Assembly (NCBI GenBank): GCA_905221605.1
Contig: CAJNDS010002191.1
Span: forward strand, 322,710-384,709
From: Symbiodinium natans
Lineage: Eukaryota > Sar > Dinophyceae > Suessiales > Symbiodiniaceae
Length of the DNA stretch: 62,000 nucleotides
Direction: 5' to 3'
Part shown: positions 45,263 to 56,819 of the stretch, piece after piece
Position numbering within the stretch: position 1 is the first letter of the stretch
How the letters are laid out: the number at the start of each line of letters is the position of its first letter
Program-made: the position numbers and the translations under genes
Notes under the pieces: generated by a model
What the model was told of the DNA's origin: nothing
Databases searched by the model: none
Seen by the model: only the letters and a program-made list of their open reading frames with translations

Positions 45263-46369
45263 CACACACATATACATCCCTCTCAGAGTCTCTCTCTTTC
45301 TTTCTCTGTACCGGCTTGCTGTGAATATTATGTATGTTTAAACACAAAACCCCGGTGCGGGGACGGTTTTCATGCTAAGGCAGGTGAAAGGTTTCGAAAG
45401 TTTGAGGGGTTCTGGCTTTAAGGCCCCCGTTTGAAGGGCTTCATGGAATCTACACGCAGATCCGCCAAAGAAAAAAGCCCGAAACCCCAAACCCCAAACC
45501 CTAAACCCGAATCCTGTGGCCCTGTTGAACCCTAAACCCGAAACAAAGCAACTTAGTGCAACCCCATGCTTGCCGCAAGGGGACCACGGAACCACACAGC
45601 GTGCTGACCTGCTTTCTGGATTTACGCCCAGGTTGGCCGTTCAACCCTGTTAAGGGTTTAGGGTTTCGAGTCTACATGAGTCGTTGAAACCCACAAGAGG
45701 GAATACACAACATATCACAGGGTCCAAGTAGTATCTGTAGAACCCCCTAACACTGGCAAACTTCTTTCCGCATCTCTAGGGCAAGACGGCCACAAGGTTT
45801 TGGGTCCCGGGGGGTCCTTGAGCGCCTGCACCCGACAAGAATGGCTCAGGAACAACCTACTTGGTCTTGAGGGGGATAGGACGGCTGGTGCTCAGTCATC
45901 GTCTGAGCGCAGGGAAAGCGATGCTTTTTTTGCAATGAATCTACGCCTCGGTCTACAGCAGGGGGCCCTTCCGCCAAGAGCAGCTGGCTCGTACTTGGGG
46001 TCCATGGGCACTCAGAAAACCCAGTCCCGCACGCAGGCACGGCAGTTCAAGCATAACAGGGTTCCGGTAGCAAAGGAGGCTGTAGGGACACCACGCAGGT
46101 GTGAGCATCGTCGAGTCTTGTCTGGTGTGGTTCCCCACTGGCGCAGGGTTTCAACCCTATAAACCCTCTCTCTCCCTAAGCCGCGTGGCCGAGCCGACCC
46201 CAGGACACTCCCACAACCCTGTGTTCGGCAACCTGCCTGCAGCTTGACTTGCTCCAGCTCGGCGAATTCCGCCTGAACCAAACAAACATAGCCCGACACA
46301 CCCTCAACCTCCCCAGTATATAACCCTGACAAGCTTATCTAACTGTTTATTTAGTTTTGTTTACTTTGC

Positions 46370-46400
<31 letters not shown>

Positions 46401-46511
46401 GGGGTGCAGCGTTTAAGCGGCCACGAAGCTGACACTACGAAGCTGAGAGGCACAGCCTTTTGGGGCTTTCATCGAAATCGGCCCGGGCCTTCCTCGACCT
46501 GACTGTAAGGG

Positions 46512-46574
46512 AGGGGGGTTCAAGGGGGGGTATGTTCCCAAGGTTCCCTCCCTACCCCTCTTGAAGCCCCCCTG
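46512..46574. repeat. Family D relative
   Basis: The left end TTCAAGGGGGGGTATGTTCC, then AAGGTTCCCT, matches the left end of the intronic element at 14116-14218. A short inverse, CCCCTCTTGAA, lies at the right. Confidence 0.4.
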
Positions 46575-46758
46575 TCTTAAGAACCCTATTGAAAGCGCTT
46601 TTTATGGGATTTAGTGTCCATGAGTCAAGGGGGCTGGCTCGATGTGTCGAGACCTCCTGGATCTGGTGCAATCCCATCGTACCACGGGATGAGTCAGGAT
46701 TGCTTGATCTTTCCGTGGCTAGTATTATGACACTGGATGTGTAGCCAGAGCCACGATT

Positions 46759-47240
46759 CAAGGAATAGTTTTTTATATGGAAAATTTATGTTTTAAATAT
46801 GATCTTGGGATTTCTTGATTTATGACATTTTTACGATTTGGTTTATGATTCTCTTCGATTTTATGAAAAAAATATAATTTGTTATGAAAAATATGTTTTT
46901 CGTCGATTTTATGAAAATTTTATGATTTTTTTATGAAAAATTTATGTTTTTCGTCGATTTTATGAAAATTTAAATATTTTTTCTGAAAATTTTATGTTTT
47001 TCATCAATTTCGCATCATTTTCAATGCAGAAACACACAAAACTGACGAAAACCATATTTTTTTCATAAAAAATCATAAAATTTTCATAAAATCGACGAAA
47101 AACATAATTTTTTCATAACAAAATTATATTTTTTTCATAAAATCGAAGAGAATCATAAACCAAATCGTAAAAATGTCATAAATCAAGAAATCCCAAAATC
47201 ATATTTAAAACATCAATTTTCCATATAAAAAATTACTTGG
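46759..47240. mobile_element. AT-rich foldback MITE, ~480 bp
   Basis: The left arm (46759 to about 46980) and right arm (about 47020-47240) are reverse complements centred near 47000 (pair sum about 94001). The ends read CAAGGAATAGTTTTTTATATGG and, inverted, CAAGTAATTTTTTATATGG. The arms are full of TTTATGATTTT, TTTTTCGTCGATTTTATGAAA and similar AT-rich blocks that also repeat within each arm. Composition is far more AT-rich than the surroundings. It has no coding capacity and is probably a non-autonomous DNA transposon. Only small differences separate the arms, so it is younger than the 3478-6047 foldback or kept homogeneous. Confidence 0.85.
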
Positions 47241-47635
47241 CAACGTGCTCTCTGTGGCTGAATCCGTGGTCATAAGGCTAGTATGTGGTTGTCGTCCTCG
47301 GAAGATCAATCCCAAATATGGCATCTCTGAAAAAAACATGCTGCCCATGGTCCAAGAAACAGCGGGTCGGCGCGGAGAGACCAAGTTGCTTTGTTTCAAG
47401 ACGCCTGCAGGGTCGGGAGTTCGGGGCCTCGACCCTGAAGAAAAAACCCTAATCCTGCATGCCTTCTCTGCCAGTGACGTCGTCAGCGCGCGCACCTGAC
47501 CGGAGCCAAGACACGAAAACCCCAAACCCTAGGGTTTAGGGTTTAGGGTTTAGGGTTTAGGGTTTAGGGTTTAGGGTTTAGGGTGAGGTCTCAGGACGTT
47601 GAGTTGGCGATGTGGCCTTGTTGGGGATGGATGTT

Positions 47636-47733
47636 ACCCACTTATGCCAACAGTCCTCAATAGGGATTATAACTTATAATCGGGGGTACTATAACCCCTA
47701 CTAAAAACAATCAATATAAGGGGGAACATCCCA
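47636..47733. repeat. Foldback family A copy
   Basis: The copy is palindromic and about 98 bp long: CTTATGCCAACAGTCCTCAA and TAGGGATTATAA on the left, CGGGGGTACTATAACCCCTA in the middle, and TATAAGGGGGAACATCCC on the right. The telomere-like array at 47527-47584 lies just upstream. Confidence 0.7.
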
Positions 47734-49881
47734 AGTTCATGGCAACATGGGGCTTTGGGCTCAGAGAGCCCCCAAGGCTTCAAGGCAAATCCTCTGAACC
47801 CCACCTTGCTCATGAGCTGCTCGACGAGGGAACTGTCCACCTGGAGCGATTTTTTCTGATCCAACAAAACCTGATGGGACCCCACCTAGGGAAGGATTAT
47901 ACTATAATTTGCGGTATATACAATGGGTACCCCGAGATCGGGGAATTGCCCATATGGTGTGGGACACGCAGCAATGGCCAATAAACTAGAACAAGCTCGC
48001 AAGGAGGCGGCACGGAAACTGCACACACCACACGAAGTCTACTGAGGGCTTAGGGCTTGAGGTTTTTTGCTGCTTAGGGTTCCTAGGATTCGTAGGATTT
48101 GGAGCTCTGGGTGTGGACCAGCGTGTTGAGAGCAGGAGCGCCCTCTTTTTCTGGGGTCAGGCCAGTGCAAAATCGGCAGAAAGCCAAACCAGCCGGACAA
48201 GATGACGAGATGCAGGCACACCAAACCCGTCTGTAATCCTCAATAAACAGCAACACCATGAAAACCTGGAGTACTGCTGCGTGTTCGCTAGTGTCCCTAA
48301 ACCCTTACCCTAAACCCTAAACCCTAAACCCTAAACCCTAAACCCTAAACCCCAAACCCTAAACCCCAAACCCCATCATCATGAGGGGGCCCCATGCCTT
48401 GGTGGTCTGGAGCTCCTCGTGCAAGGGGGGCCCAGCAGACACAAGTCAGGGAGGGCTTGGGCTGTAGGGGGTTTAGGGTTTAGGGTTTCGGGTTTCAAAA
48501 ACAAGCTTCTGTTTTGCCGCGTGCAGCTGGACGAAGCCACTCTGCAGGAGCTTCCAGGGTTGCAGAAGGTTTGTAGGGCTCTAGGGCTTCCAGGGATTTA
48601 GGGTTCTAGTTCTGTTGGGCTTTGCTATTTCGGGTTTTTGGGCTTTAGAGTTCTGTAGGGTGGATTTGGGGCTGAGGGTTCTGTCATTATGGTTTCTGCT
48701 TTTTTCGGGCCCTTCTTTTATAGGGTACCTATCATGGATAGAGCTGACCGTGAAAGAGAAAGGCAACCGTAAACTTTAAACCCCCTAAACCCTAAACCCT
48801 AGACCCTAAACCCTGCTTTCCTGGGGATGGGCAGGGCTTCCGGGGTCTGACAAGAACGATTCAGAGGGATGACATGGAAACAGCCTTTGGAAGGCTTCAG
48901 TGGTGCCACCCGCCTAGACACTGCAGGGTACCACTTAAGGGTTTGGGCTGGGGCTGAAGGTTTCGGGCCTTAGGTTTTGTTGGGTGCCGGTTTAAGGCCT
49001 TCGGGTTGTTAGGGCCACTGTTGTTCTCAGGCTCGACCTCCCAGACATTCATAAACAGTACATTTTCCATTCTGAATCCCGTTGATTATCAAGGGCGGGG
49101 GTGGGGGGTGGGGGGACGCAGTCATAGTAAGTAAAGAGCGTATAACATTCGAAGTAGCACCCCCCCCCTCCCCCAATAAACACGACACCCAGGTAAAGCC
49201 ATCAGAACGACCTTCACCCTTCTACCACACGACAAGAACCTCCAGTTTGAGGGTCTGCGACAGAGCGGCGCGTGACTTTCTTTTCCTTTGTCGATTCCAT
49301 GTGGGATGAGAATACACTTGAGGCCCAACTTCGGCAATGCAGACTTCAATGGGTTTGGGCGTTTCATCCGCGATTGGGGCTATTCCCTTAGGGGGCCCCT
49401 TCTGACTATACTATAACAAGCCCACCGAAAACCCTATTCTAATTACTATAGTTTATAGTTGAGAAGGTTCTCATTTCTGCTTGCCAGGGGCTTTGGTGAC
49501 GATCGGATTGACTGCATCGTCGCAACTCGTGAGACGAGGATCGACCCCACGAGGATGCTCACGGTGCCGGCAATGAGCCACAGATGAGCTCTCAACGGAT
49601 TTCACGAGGTCCAACGCGGGTTTCAAATTTCGGTGTGGGAATCCGAAAGTCCTCCCAGGCAAGAAGGACCTGAACCATGTGCCGGCAACTCTGGAAGACT
49701 CGAGCAAACTCGCTGCTCTGCTGGATTCCGAACATCTAGTCTTGCCCTAAGCCCTAAACCCCAAACCCCCTGAACCCTAAACCGTTATAAGGGCCCTTAG
49801 AGGCGTCGGAGCAAAGAAGCCTGAGTTTCGCTGCCTCTTTTCGGAATCTCAGAGGGGGGATCCATCTTGCCTCATGTGGGC

Positions 49882-50006
49882 ATTTCCCAAAATAGGGGGT
49901 ACCCCTTTATACCCCAAATAGAATGGCAACCGCTTAAAAAAAACCCTGAAAAAGGGCACCCCTTTTTTCACAAGGGACTCCTAGGGCACCCCTACTTTTG
50001 GAAACT
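49882..50006. repeat. Foldback family B copy
   Basis: The left end reads ATTTCCCAAAATAGGGGGTA and CCCC. The right end, inverted, reads GTTTCCAAAAGTAGGGGTGC and CC. The 125-bp element carries AAAAAGGGCACCCCTTTTTT, itself a palindrome, in its right half. A similar GGGCACCCCTTTTTT motif occurs in the intron at 53247-53368. Confidence 0.65.
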
Positions 50007-51362
50007 TTGCACGTGTGTGAGACGTTTGGAGCGTGTATCGTTGGATTGACGCCGCATCGGCCCGGATAGCTGCTCTCGTCGCCCACCGGATCGCTCCAAG
50101 TTCCTCTAACGAACCTCAAACAAGCCCTCCACAGCTTGTTTTAGACCTTCGAGGCTCTATACGACACCATGCATCCTAAATTGTGCAGAAAATCCGGCTG
50201 AGAAGTCCCCCACTTTTCACGTGGTTGGCTGGGTTTCAAGGTGTTGGGCTTGATGAGGCGGGTCCCAACAGCGTCTGCCGGTAGAACTCGCGCGGAACTC
50301 GCGGGCGTTCGTGCAGCGGCCTTGACTTGCCTTGCACTCGCCGTGCAGAAGCCTGGTCGCCAACAGCACCGAAGGCATCTGGCTCTGCGCAGGTCTGGCC
50401 ACTAGTCAAGCAAGTGGCCGTGAGGCCTCTTGCCAATACTGAAAGTAGAGAACCAAGGAATTAAAAGGAATCGCCCGATATCCCCCTATATCATCCTTAT
50501 AGGGCTTGCATGGGGACCTATCATTCCCTAACTCAGTGCCGGCGGACCAGCCTCCTTTGGAGTTGCTCAAGGAGCCCCCCCCCCAAGAAGGTTTAGGGTT
50601 TACTTGCAGCAAACTCCAGACAGTTGGAGCATGGCTAAGGGATGATTTCAGCAGGGATTCACCTTTAGTTTAACTTTTGGGGTATGGAGATACTTCAGGG
50701 TTTTCCAACCTTTTTTGGAGTTTACTGTTTACTGTTGAGAGTTTTAGTGAAGCAAGGGTCCGATGGCGGAGATTTCCTGGTAAAAAACCGCCTTCCAACG
50801 GCTTCTTGCCAGTCAAGGAGGGCGTCGACAACATCCTGCGCCAAGTACCTTGTGACCTCTGCTGGGAGTCTGATTTGGCGTTGCAGGGTGCTTTCGCGCC
50901 CACGAGGTGTGGCACAAGGAACACCTGCTCTCCGAAAAAGAAGCTGAGTTGGGTTGGATTCTGCTAGCCTCCAAATCTCAAGACCCTAGCCCTACAGAAA
51001 CCTTGGACCCTAAACCCGAAACCTTAAAAACCCCGCACTCCAACCCAGATGCATTCTCGAGTATGGTGGTCCGCTTGCCTGAAAATCGAAAGCCCGGGGT
51101 TCGGCCACTTAAATGACTTCGAGCCTACATAATCTGCCCCGTGAGGGACCGCAGTTGCAAGGCGTGCTCAAGTCAGCGTCCGCCGCTCTGCGTGGCCCTT
51201 CTTTGAAGGGCACCCGCTACAAGCAAAAATCATCCAGCGACATTGCCTCTTGTCAGCAGGAGCTTGTTGACTTGTTGATCGCTAGGATGCCAAGCCCTAT
51301 CGCCCTGAAACCTCTCCAAACAGAGCCCTTTAGACCTTTAGAGCTCAGAACAGCAAGGCAAG

Positions 51363-51407
<45 letters not shown>
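51363..51407. repeat. C35-A10 homopolymer pair
   Basis: Thirty-five cytosines are followed by ten adenines, about 70 bp beyond the stop codon of the receptor-like gene. It is the longest homopolymer in the window. Confidence 0.85.
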
Positions 51408-51478
51408 GCCTCCTATTGACAAGCAGCTTCAAGCTTAAGGGTGGTCCTTTCGGGCCTTCTCTGAGCAGAGCCGCCGCC

Positions 51479-54400
51479 TCACATTGACACAAGGTCTTCT
51501 TCGAGCTTGGCAGTAGCATCTCCATCTTCCGTATCTGGCAACTCAAGCGTTACATCTCCGGTATTCAGGGACGATTCTGTCCCCCGAGAGTGCCCCCTCT
51601 TGAAGCCAGCGCCTTGTGTCAAATCCGACTCGGTGGGAGATGTGGGGGATGTGGGGGATGCGGGAGAATCGCTTCCCTTGCCGATCCACCGCTTGAGGCA
51701 CAAGGAACTCAACTTCGAGCCCTTGGACTGCAAGCGAAAGGCGATCTGCTTGGCTCTGAGCTCCAGATCCTCTTGTGTGCTGGAGTAGGACTGGGGGGCA
51801 AAGACTGTGGCGATCTCCTTGAAGATGCCCTGGACAACCTCGTTGTAGCTGACGGTGCGCTCATCTTCGTTCTCCCCCCCACTTTCGAAGCCGGTCGGCA
51901 CCACGAACCCGGGCTCTGCGATGATGGGAATCACGACGCGCTCCATCTCCGCCAGATCCAAGAGCCAGCTCGATAGATGAAAGGAGAGTAGGCAACCTGT
52001 GGAGCAAATCAGGAGCGCCTTCCTTGTGCTCCCTGGAATACCCTGGCCTTTCTTCAACACACAGATCAGAGAGCACCGCATATCCTTGTTCACCGAGGAT
52101 AAGAGCATCTCGTGCAGGATGTACCCTGTGGCCACGGCCTCCAGATTGTCGGGATCCGCGAGAATGATGCAGTCAGGGAAGAGCGGCTCCTCGACGCGCG
52201 GCGCGACGGTCCGCGTCAGCGAGTCGCAAAGACGTGCCATCCTCTCCGGGTTCAGTGTTGGAGGCATGGGAATCGTCTCGATCGTGCTGAGCCACGCCAA
52301 GGTCTCAGACACATCTTGTAGTGAGATGCCATAGCTGGCTAAGACCTCGATGCCAGGAATCGCGAAAGTCAGGTTCTGCCGGAAGCGCTCGTCAGGTTCC
52401 TGAAAGCCTGGCCATCGTAGCATGATGGTGCGCACGCCATGTATCCTGGCGTTGACGACCTCACCCACGCACCATTTCCGTCGCTCGATGCCAGGGGTAG
52501 CCAAGAACACCAAGGTGTTGGTGTCTCGCACAAAGGTGAACAACTCCGTGAGGTCACGCAGGTTGTCAGTGTCCATGAAGGTCTTGAATCTCGAGCTTCT
52601 CTTCAAGAGCTGGATCTTCAAGAGGCGTGCAAAGGCCCCTGAGGTGCTCTTCTGGTGGGATAGGAAGAAGTGCCATGGCTTCCGGTGCCCCCGTGCCACA
52701 TGCAGGATGGCCCCATAGGCCACAGCACCAACGACTGCCAGGCCCATCATAAGCAGGAAAAACATGCACATGACTATGGATGTGGCTCTGTCGGCCTCGT
52801 TTCCGGCGAAGGTCGAAGCCATGTCCAAAACCACCAACAAGCCCACGTGCAGTATGATGTCCAGGGCATTGCCGGCTGCGAAGCGCCATGGGTGCATGAG
52901 AGCAGCCACCACCAAACTCGAGTAGAGAATCATGTTCATCGCGACGATTTGGGCCGCATTCGAAGGCAAGAGCGGGACCAAAGCGATCAGCCCATTTCTC
53001 GCGAGATACAACACTGAGTAGAGCTCCGCCCCTGGCCGGAATCGAGACCAAAGGAAGGCGCAGGCCCGGAAGTAAGCCGCGTCAGCACGAAGGAGTCGTC
53101 TGGGCAACTCCACCCAGGTCACCCACACACAGAGTGCCAGGAAGGTGATGGGCATCAGGGAAGCGAGGCCCCCGATCACACTCATCCCCAAGTGCTCGCC
53201 TTGCACGTTGCAGAAGACCGTGTGGTACTCCCGCACAGTGAAGAGCCTTAGCAGCCCAGTAACCATATTAGAATAAGGGCACCCCTTTTTTTGGTTGGCT
53301 ACCTGTAACAAGGGAACCCAGGACCAAAACAAAATGGGTAAAGGGTACCACTGGGGCTACCAAGGAGCCCATTCGGGTGCTCGTTGCACTCAAAGGGTGC
53401 CAGCATCGCCGTGAAGATGGCGATGAAGAACGCCTTGGCCGCCCAGTAACCGTATACAGGGTTGAGGGTTCAGGGCTTAGGGTATAATAGGGGTTTTTGG
53501 GTTTCGGTTTCTGAATAGAAAGGGAACCCCTAAGCAAAAAAGGTGCAGGGTACCACTAAACTACCAAGAAGCCTTGAACAAGGAGCCGATCGTGCGCAGC
53601 AGCCGGCTCATGTCCAGGTCGCAGCTGTCCTCCAGGGGGTGCTGTTCGAACGGATGGGTTTAGGGTTTAGGGTTTAGGGTTTAGGGTTTAGGGATGTTCC
53701 CCCTGTATGCTAGCAGCCCTGAATACGGATTATAGTACCCCCGACTACAATCCCTACTAAGGACTGATGGTAAAAAGGGGAACATCCCAACAACCCGCGT
53801 TTGAACATCATGGTTGTCCACCCGAATATGATTTGAACGGTTTTGCACCGGCTTGCTTTACAGTAAGCTTACTGGGGGGGGGCCAGGTGTTTAAACATTC
53901 GTGTTCTGTTTACATGCTTCAGGAAAGGAAACTGAAAACAACCCCGCACTCTCAAACACCTCTTCCGTTAGAAACCCCTGGCTTTGATAAGTGGGGTGCT
54001 GGAACTCAAGCAACTCAAGCCTTCCAAGCCTCAGACTTGAGAACTCTCGCGGCGTCAGCACTTGAAAGGGGCTTCCCTAAACCCTAAACGTTTAAAACCC
54101 TTTTGCAACCAGGGTTTAGGGTTTAGGGTTTAGGGTTTAGCTCTGGTAAGGCCACCAAGAAACCCTGACGAAGCTTCGCATGTTTCGCACCGCTGCAACC
54201 TAAGCCCTAAACCCTTAAAACCCTAATCCGCGCTGCTAGTTGGGTTTCAGGGCCCTCATTTGGGGCCTGAGTAATTTGTAATTCCCTTAATTTAATCAAG
54301 TCAGCAGAGCAAGCAGAAAAAAATCAATAAACAAAAAACAAAAAAACGCAACGTGCTCAGCCATCCCTGCTGTCCTCCTTCTTCTTCCTTGTCTTTGTGC

Positions 54401-56819
54401 TGATGGCCACGGCCACGCAGTGGACGATGGAGGCCAGGAGCGCCAGAATGGGAGCTGCGCAGGTCCTCAAGGCATACTTGGTGACCTTGGTTGCTGAGTT
54501 TTAGAAGCCCCCCAAAAGTGTACACTTTCAGTGTTATAGGGGATTATGGTATCCCAAAAAGTGTAAAGTGTACTCACTCAGCTACTAAGTGACAGGGCTC
54601 ATGCTTGCCAGGCATGAGATGGCCAGCATCTCCAAGTTCAGGCCCATGAACTCGAAGGAGCTGAGAATGCGATCCACCGGCGAGGCCCAGGCAATTCCGA
54701 ACTTGTTGATCACCGCCAGCTGCTGAGCAACTATGAGGAGCTGGCTCAGCGGCAGCGTGAGCATGGAAATCTGCGCTGCCTGGGTTGTACGGTCGACATC
54801 CATGTTGAGCGAAAGGTACAGGAGCGCAATGCAGCCCACGACGGCAACAGCTGCTGTTAGGATTACGACGTACGATGTGCCTGTGCAGGGGCCACAGGTC
54901 CCGTTACGCAGGGACTGCATGCCAGGAAGGCAGTCGTAGCATGTGACAGAGGCCGAGTCCCGGCCGTCGGCGCAAGTTCCCGGCAGGCCACCTGGGCAGC
55001 GCGATCCGTCGCCGAAGCAGCGGAAGATCTTCCCGGGTTCCGAGTCTGATGCGAAAAAACCCGGAAGCACTTCCACTGCACTTGACCCAGGACAGCGGGA
55101 GCCACTCATGCAGCTCGTGCACTGGCCCTGGCGGCTCATATACCAGCCCTCCACACAGCCACAGAATTCTTCCGACGTTGCCCCATCAACTTCGATCCAT
55201 TTCTGATGTCTGTCACTTGCCAGCAAGCGGCTGGTCGTTGATTGATTACCCCCACCGCATGCCACGCATTCACTGCTTCCCGTCACGTTGGCATAGCGTC
55301 CCGAGGGACATCGTAAGCAGTACGCTTGGCGCTCTTTGTCTGCATAGGTCCCAACATCGCAAGGGCTGCAGAAGCTCTCTCCAAAGGCGCTTTGCGAGAA
55401 GCCGGGCGCACAGGGCACGCAACGATGTGTTGGCCCAAGCTCATCCACAAACTCCTCCGAAGCCTTGCCGGCAGCGCATATGCTGCATCCCACAGCCTCT
55501 TCTCGGATGAGGACGTGCTCGCCCGCACTGTTTTGCATGCCGTAGCCTTTCAAGCATTGCGTCTCGATGGGGACCCACCCCTCCCACTGGGTTCTTCTGG
55601 AACGAATCCACTGACAAGCGACGTCCTCCATTGAGGCCCCGGCGGTGACCTCAGCGAGGAGTTCTTGCACCTCAGCGAGCTCAAGCTCAAAGTTCTCCAG
55701 GAATTTCACCACCTTCGGCGCGCGCTCGCGGAGGTCAGAAGACACAAACTTGACGATGCGGAACTGGCCATCCGCAGTCCGGTACAAGTATTCCTGCCAT
55801 TCGCGAGCCCTGTGGCGTGGCCAAACCAGCAAGGAAGCATCGATCTGAGTATGGGTGGCGTCCGGAAGCCAGCAATGGAACAGTGTCCGTGCGGTCGCGG
55901 CCATGGACACATACCGACCCCAGGGCGCGATGCCAATAGCAACTGGCATGTTAAAGTGAGCCGCCCACTGCATGAACCCGTTCAATGCCCAGCCATTTCC
56001 AGTGGCGATGGTCGGGATACACTCGTCTACATTCTGCCGGCATGCTGGCGAAAGCCAGAAGTGCCCATCTGGGCAGTAGGCAACCAATGTCCCGTCTGAG
56101 GCATTGGTAATGCCTGCCGTGTCGCCAGTCCACCGCACGTACGCTTTCAGCTGAGACTGCGACCTAAACGTCGTGTCAGTGGTGTTGCATGGCAGAAAAT
56201 CTCCCGGATCAAGGTCAGACACTCGGTCAAAGAACCGGTGCACCTGGTGAATGGATGCATTGTAGCTCTTGTAGAACTCGAGAGCTAAACCTGCCTCGGA
56301 GTAGGCTGCACCCCGGACGGCCCCGTTCACGCAGAGCGAGTTCTCGCCTGAGTAGCCAATGGAGCCGAGGTCTTCAGGGCCCAGGCCAGGGTTCTTGACC
56401 TCGAAGGCCGTGATCTCAGGGATCTTATCGGAGACCCATGCATCCATAGCCACATGGTTGCGCACCTGCCGTCCCGTGCAGTCCTCATCGGTACAACCGG
56501 CTAAGTCAGGAATCGCACTTAAGGCGCCCGGCAACTTGTCGGGAAGGATCACTGCATGATACCCCAGCACTTCCTGGATGAAGATGTTGGCCATGATGGA
56601 CGTCAACTCGGCGGAAGCCCAATCGAACACCCGAATGCGGATTGGGCTTTCATCCATGCCCGACACTGCTCGGCTAATCGCATCTTGCTGGATGTAGCTC
56701 CGGTTGGTCGCAGGAATGCCATCGAGCAAACATGTCGTGGAGGCGGACGGGATGACCGCGCATGCACCAAAAAGGCTCAGCAATGACCACGCTGGTGCCC
56801 CTGGAGAGTGAGTGCCCAT
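51479..56819 (-). CDS. Receptor-like protein: binding domain, Cys-rich stalk, 7TM-like, TIR
   Basis: I reconstruct five exons: 56819-54594, 54485-54375, 53629-53573, 53433-53369, 53246-51479, all in phase, giving about 1408 residues. The start is ATG 56819, with a hydrophobic N-terminal segment like a signal peptide (residues 10-28). Residues 58-400 resemble a type 2 periplasmic substrate-binding (OpuAC/ProX-like) fold (RIRVFDWASAELTSI, QEVLGYHAVI). Residues 420-648 are cysteine-rich with GCC2/GCC3 (ephrin-receptor-like) units such as CSPCDVGTYADKE and CLRCPSGRYA. About seven to nine hydrophobic segments follow between 650 and 1002. Residues 1011-1145 form a TIR-like domain with HFFLSH, DTDNL and RKWCVGEV, the glutamate of the last at about 1082 being where catalytic TIRs have it. 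Residues 1175-1275 look like a second, degenerate TIR-type fold, and a Ser/Pro-rich tail ends the protein. It likely senses an extracellular ligand and signals in the cytoplasm. Homology is inferred from motifs; the ligand and TIR activity are unknown. Confidence 0.8.
53247..53368 (-). other. Introner-like intron 4 (GC-AG)
   Basis: The 122-nt intron starts GCTCCTTGGTAGCCCCAGTGG and ends GGTTACTGGGCTGCTAAG. The ends are imperfect inverses (CTTGGTAGCCCCAGTGGTACC against CTTAGCAGCCCAGTAACC). GCTC is present at the start of the intron and again at the start of the next exon, like a target duplication. Splicing here restores HPNG-LFTVREYHTVFC. Intron 3 shares both ends. Confidence 0.7.
53434..53572 (-). 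other. Introner-like intron 3 (GC-AG)
   Basis: The 139-nt intron starts GCTTCTTGGTAGTTTAGTGG and continues TACCC. It ends GGTTACTGGGCGGCCAAG. Both ends are close relatives of those of intron 4, although the flanking exons are unrelated. The exon after it begins GCG and the intron begins GCT. Removal joins GSLFK to AFFIAIFTAMLAPFEC in frame. Two introns of one gene with the same ends indicate insertion of one element family. Confidence 0.7.
53630..54374 (-). other. Long intron 2 with GA donor and nested family A element
   Basis: The 745-nt intron is inferred because the exon frame stops soon after 54374. The sequence GGAGGACAGC occurs at both junctions, so the exact cut is ambiguous within that repeat. 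With the standard AG acceptor the donor is GA, a type known in dinoflagellates. It contains a telomere-like array (53657-53692), another near 54112-54139 and a complete family A foldback (53691-53789). The join gives KTRKKKEDSCDLDMSRLLRT. This is the least certain of the four junctions. Confidence 0.5.
53691..53789. repeat. Foldback family A copy, inside an intron
   Basis: This is a full-length 99-bp copy. It starts GGGATGTTCCCCCTGTATGC and ends GGGGAACATCCC, with AGCCCTGAATACGGATTATAG and CTACAATCCCTACTAAGGACT as the inner arms. It abuts a TTTAGGG array. Confidence 0.75.
54486..54593 (-). other. Introner-like intron 1 (GT-AG)
   Basis: The 108-nt intron starts GTCACTTAGTAGCTGAGTGA and ends CTCAGCAACCAAG, followed by GTCACC in the exon. 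GTCAC is therefore duplicated at both ends. The intron is close to a full foldback. CTTAGTAGCTGAGT pairs with CTTGGTTGCTGAGT, and GTACACTTT is inverted as AAAGTGTAC in the centre. Splicing continues the hydrophobic frame SCLASMSP-VTKYALRTCAAP. Confidence 0.75.

Larger units (their letters stand above)
38903..46758. other. Intergenic DNA with arrays, no confident gene
   Basis: The stretch holds C/G runs at 39597-39609 and 39797-39820, the longest uninterrupted TTTAGGG array (41311-41398), arrays at 41498-41553, 43077-43154 and 43286-43395, a TA run at 42335-42366 and an AT-rich microsatellite block at 45045-45262. A doubtful exon at 42735-42954 and a family D relative at 46512-46574 are listed separately. 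Other frames have no recognisable domains. Confidence 0.5.
47241..51478. other. Intergenic DNA downstream of the receptor-like gene
   Basis: No gene is supported. The stretch has a TTTAGGG array (47527-47584), a family A copy (47636-47733), a CCCTAAA array (48297-48374), a family B copy (49882-50006) and a C35 run followed by A10 (51363-51407) close to the 3' end of the large minus-strand gene. Open frames near 49471-49707 and 50670-50967 match nothing I recognise. Confidence 0.5.

Noticed and set aside
45104-45421. 105-codon plus-strand frame
   Set aside because: Most of it is translated TA/TTA microsatellite.
51507-51976. Plus-strand frames within the TIR gene
   Set aside because: They are antisense shadows of the minus-strand exon, which carries the recognisable domains.
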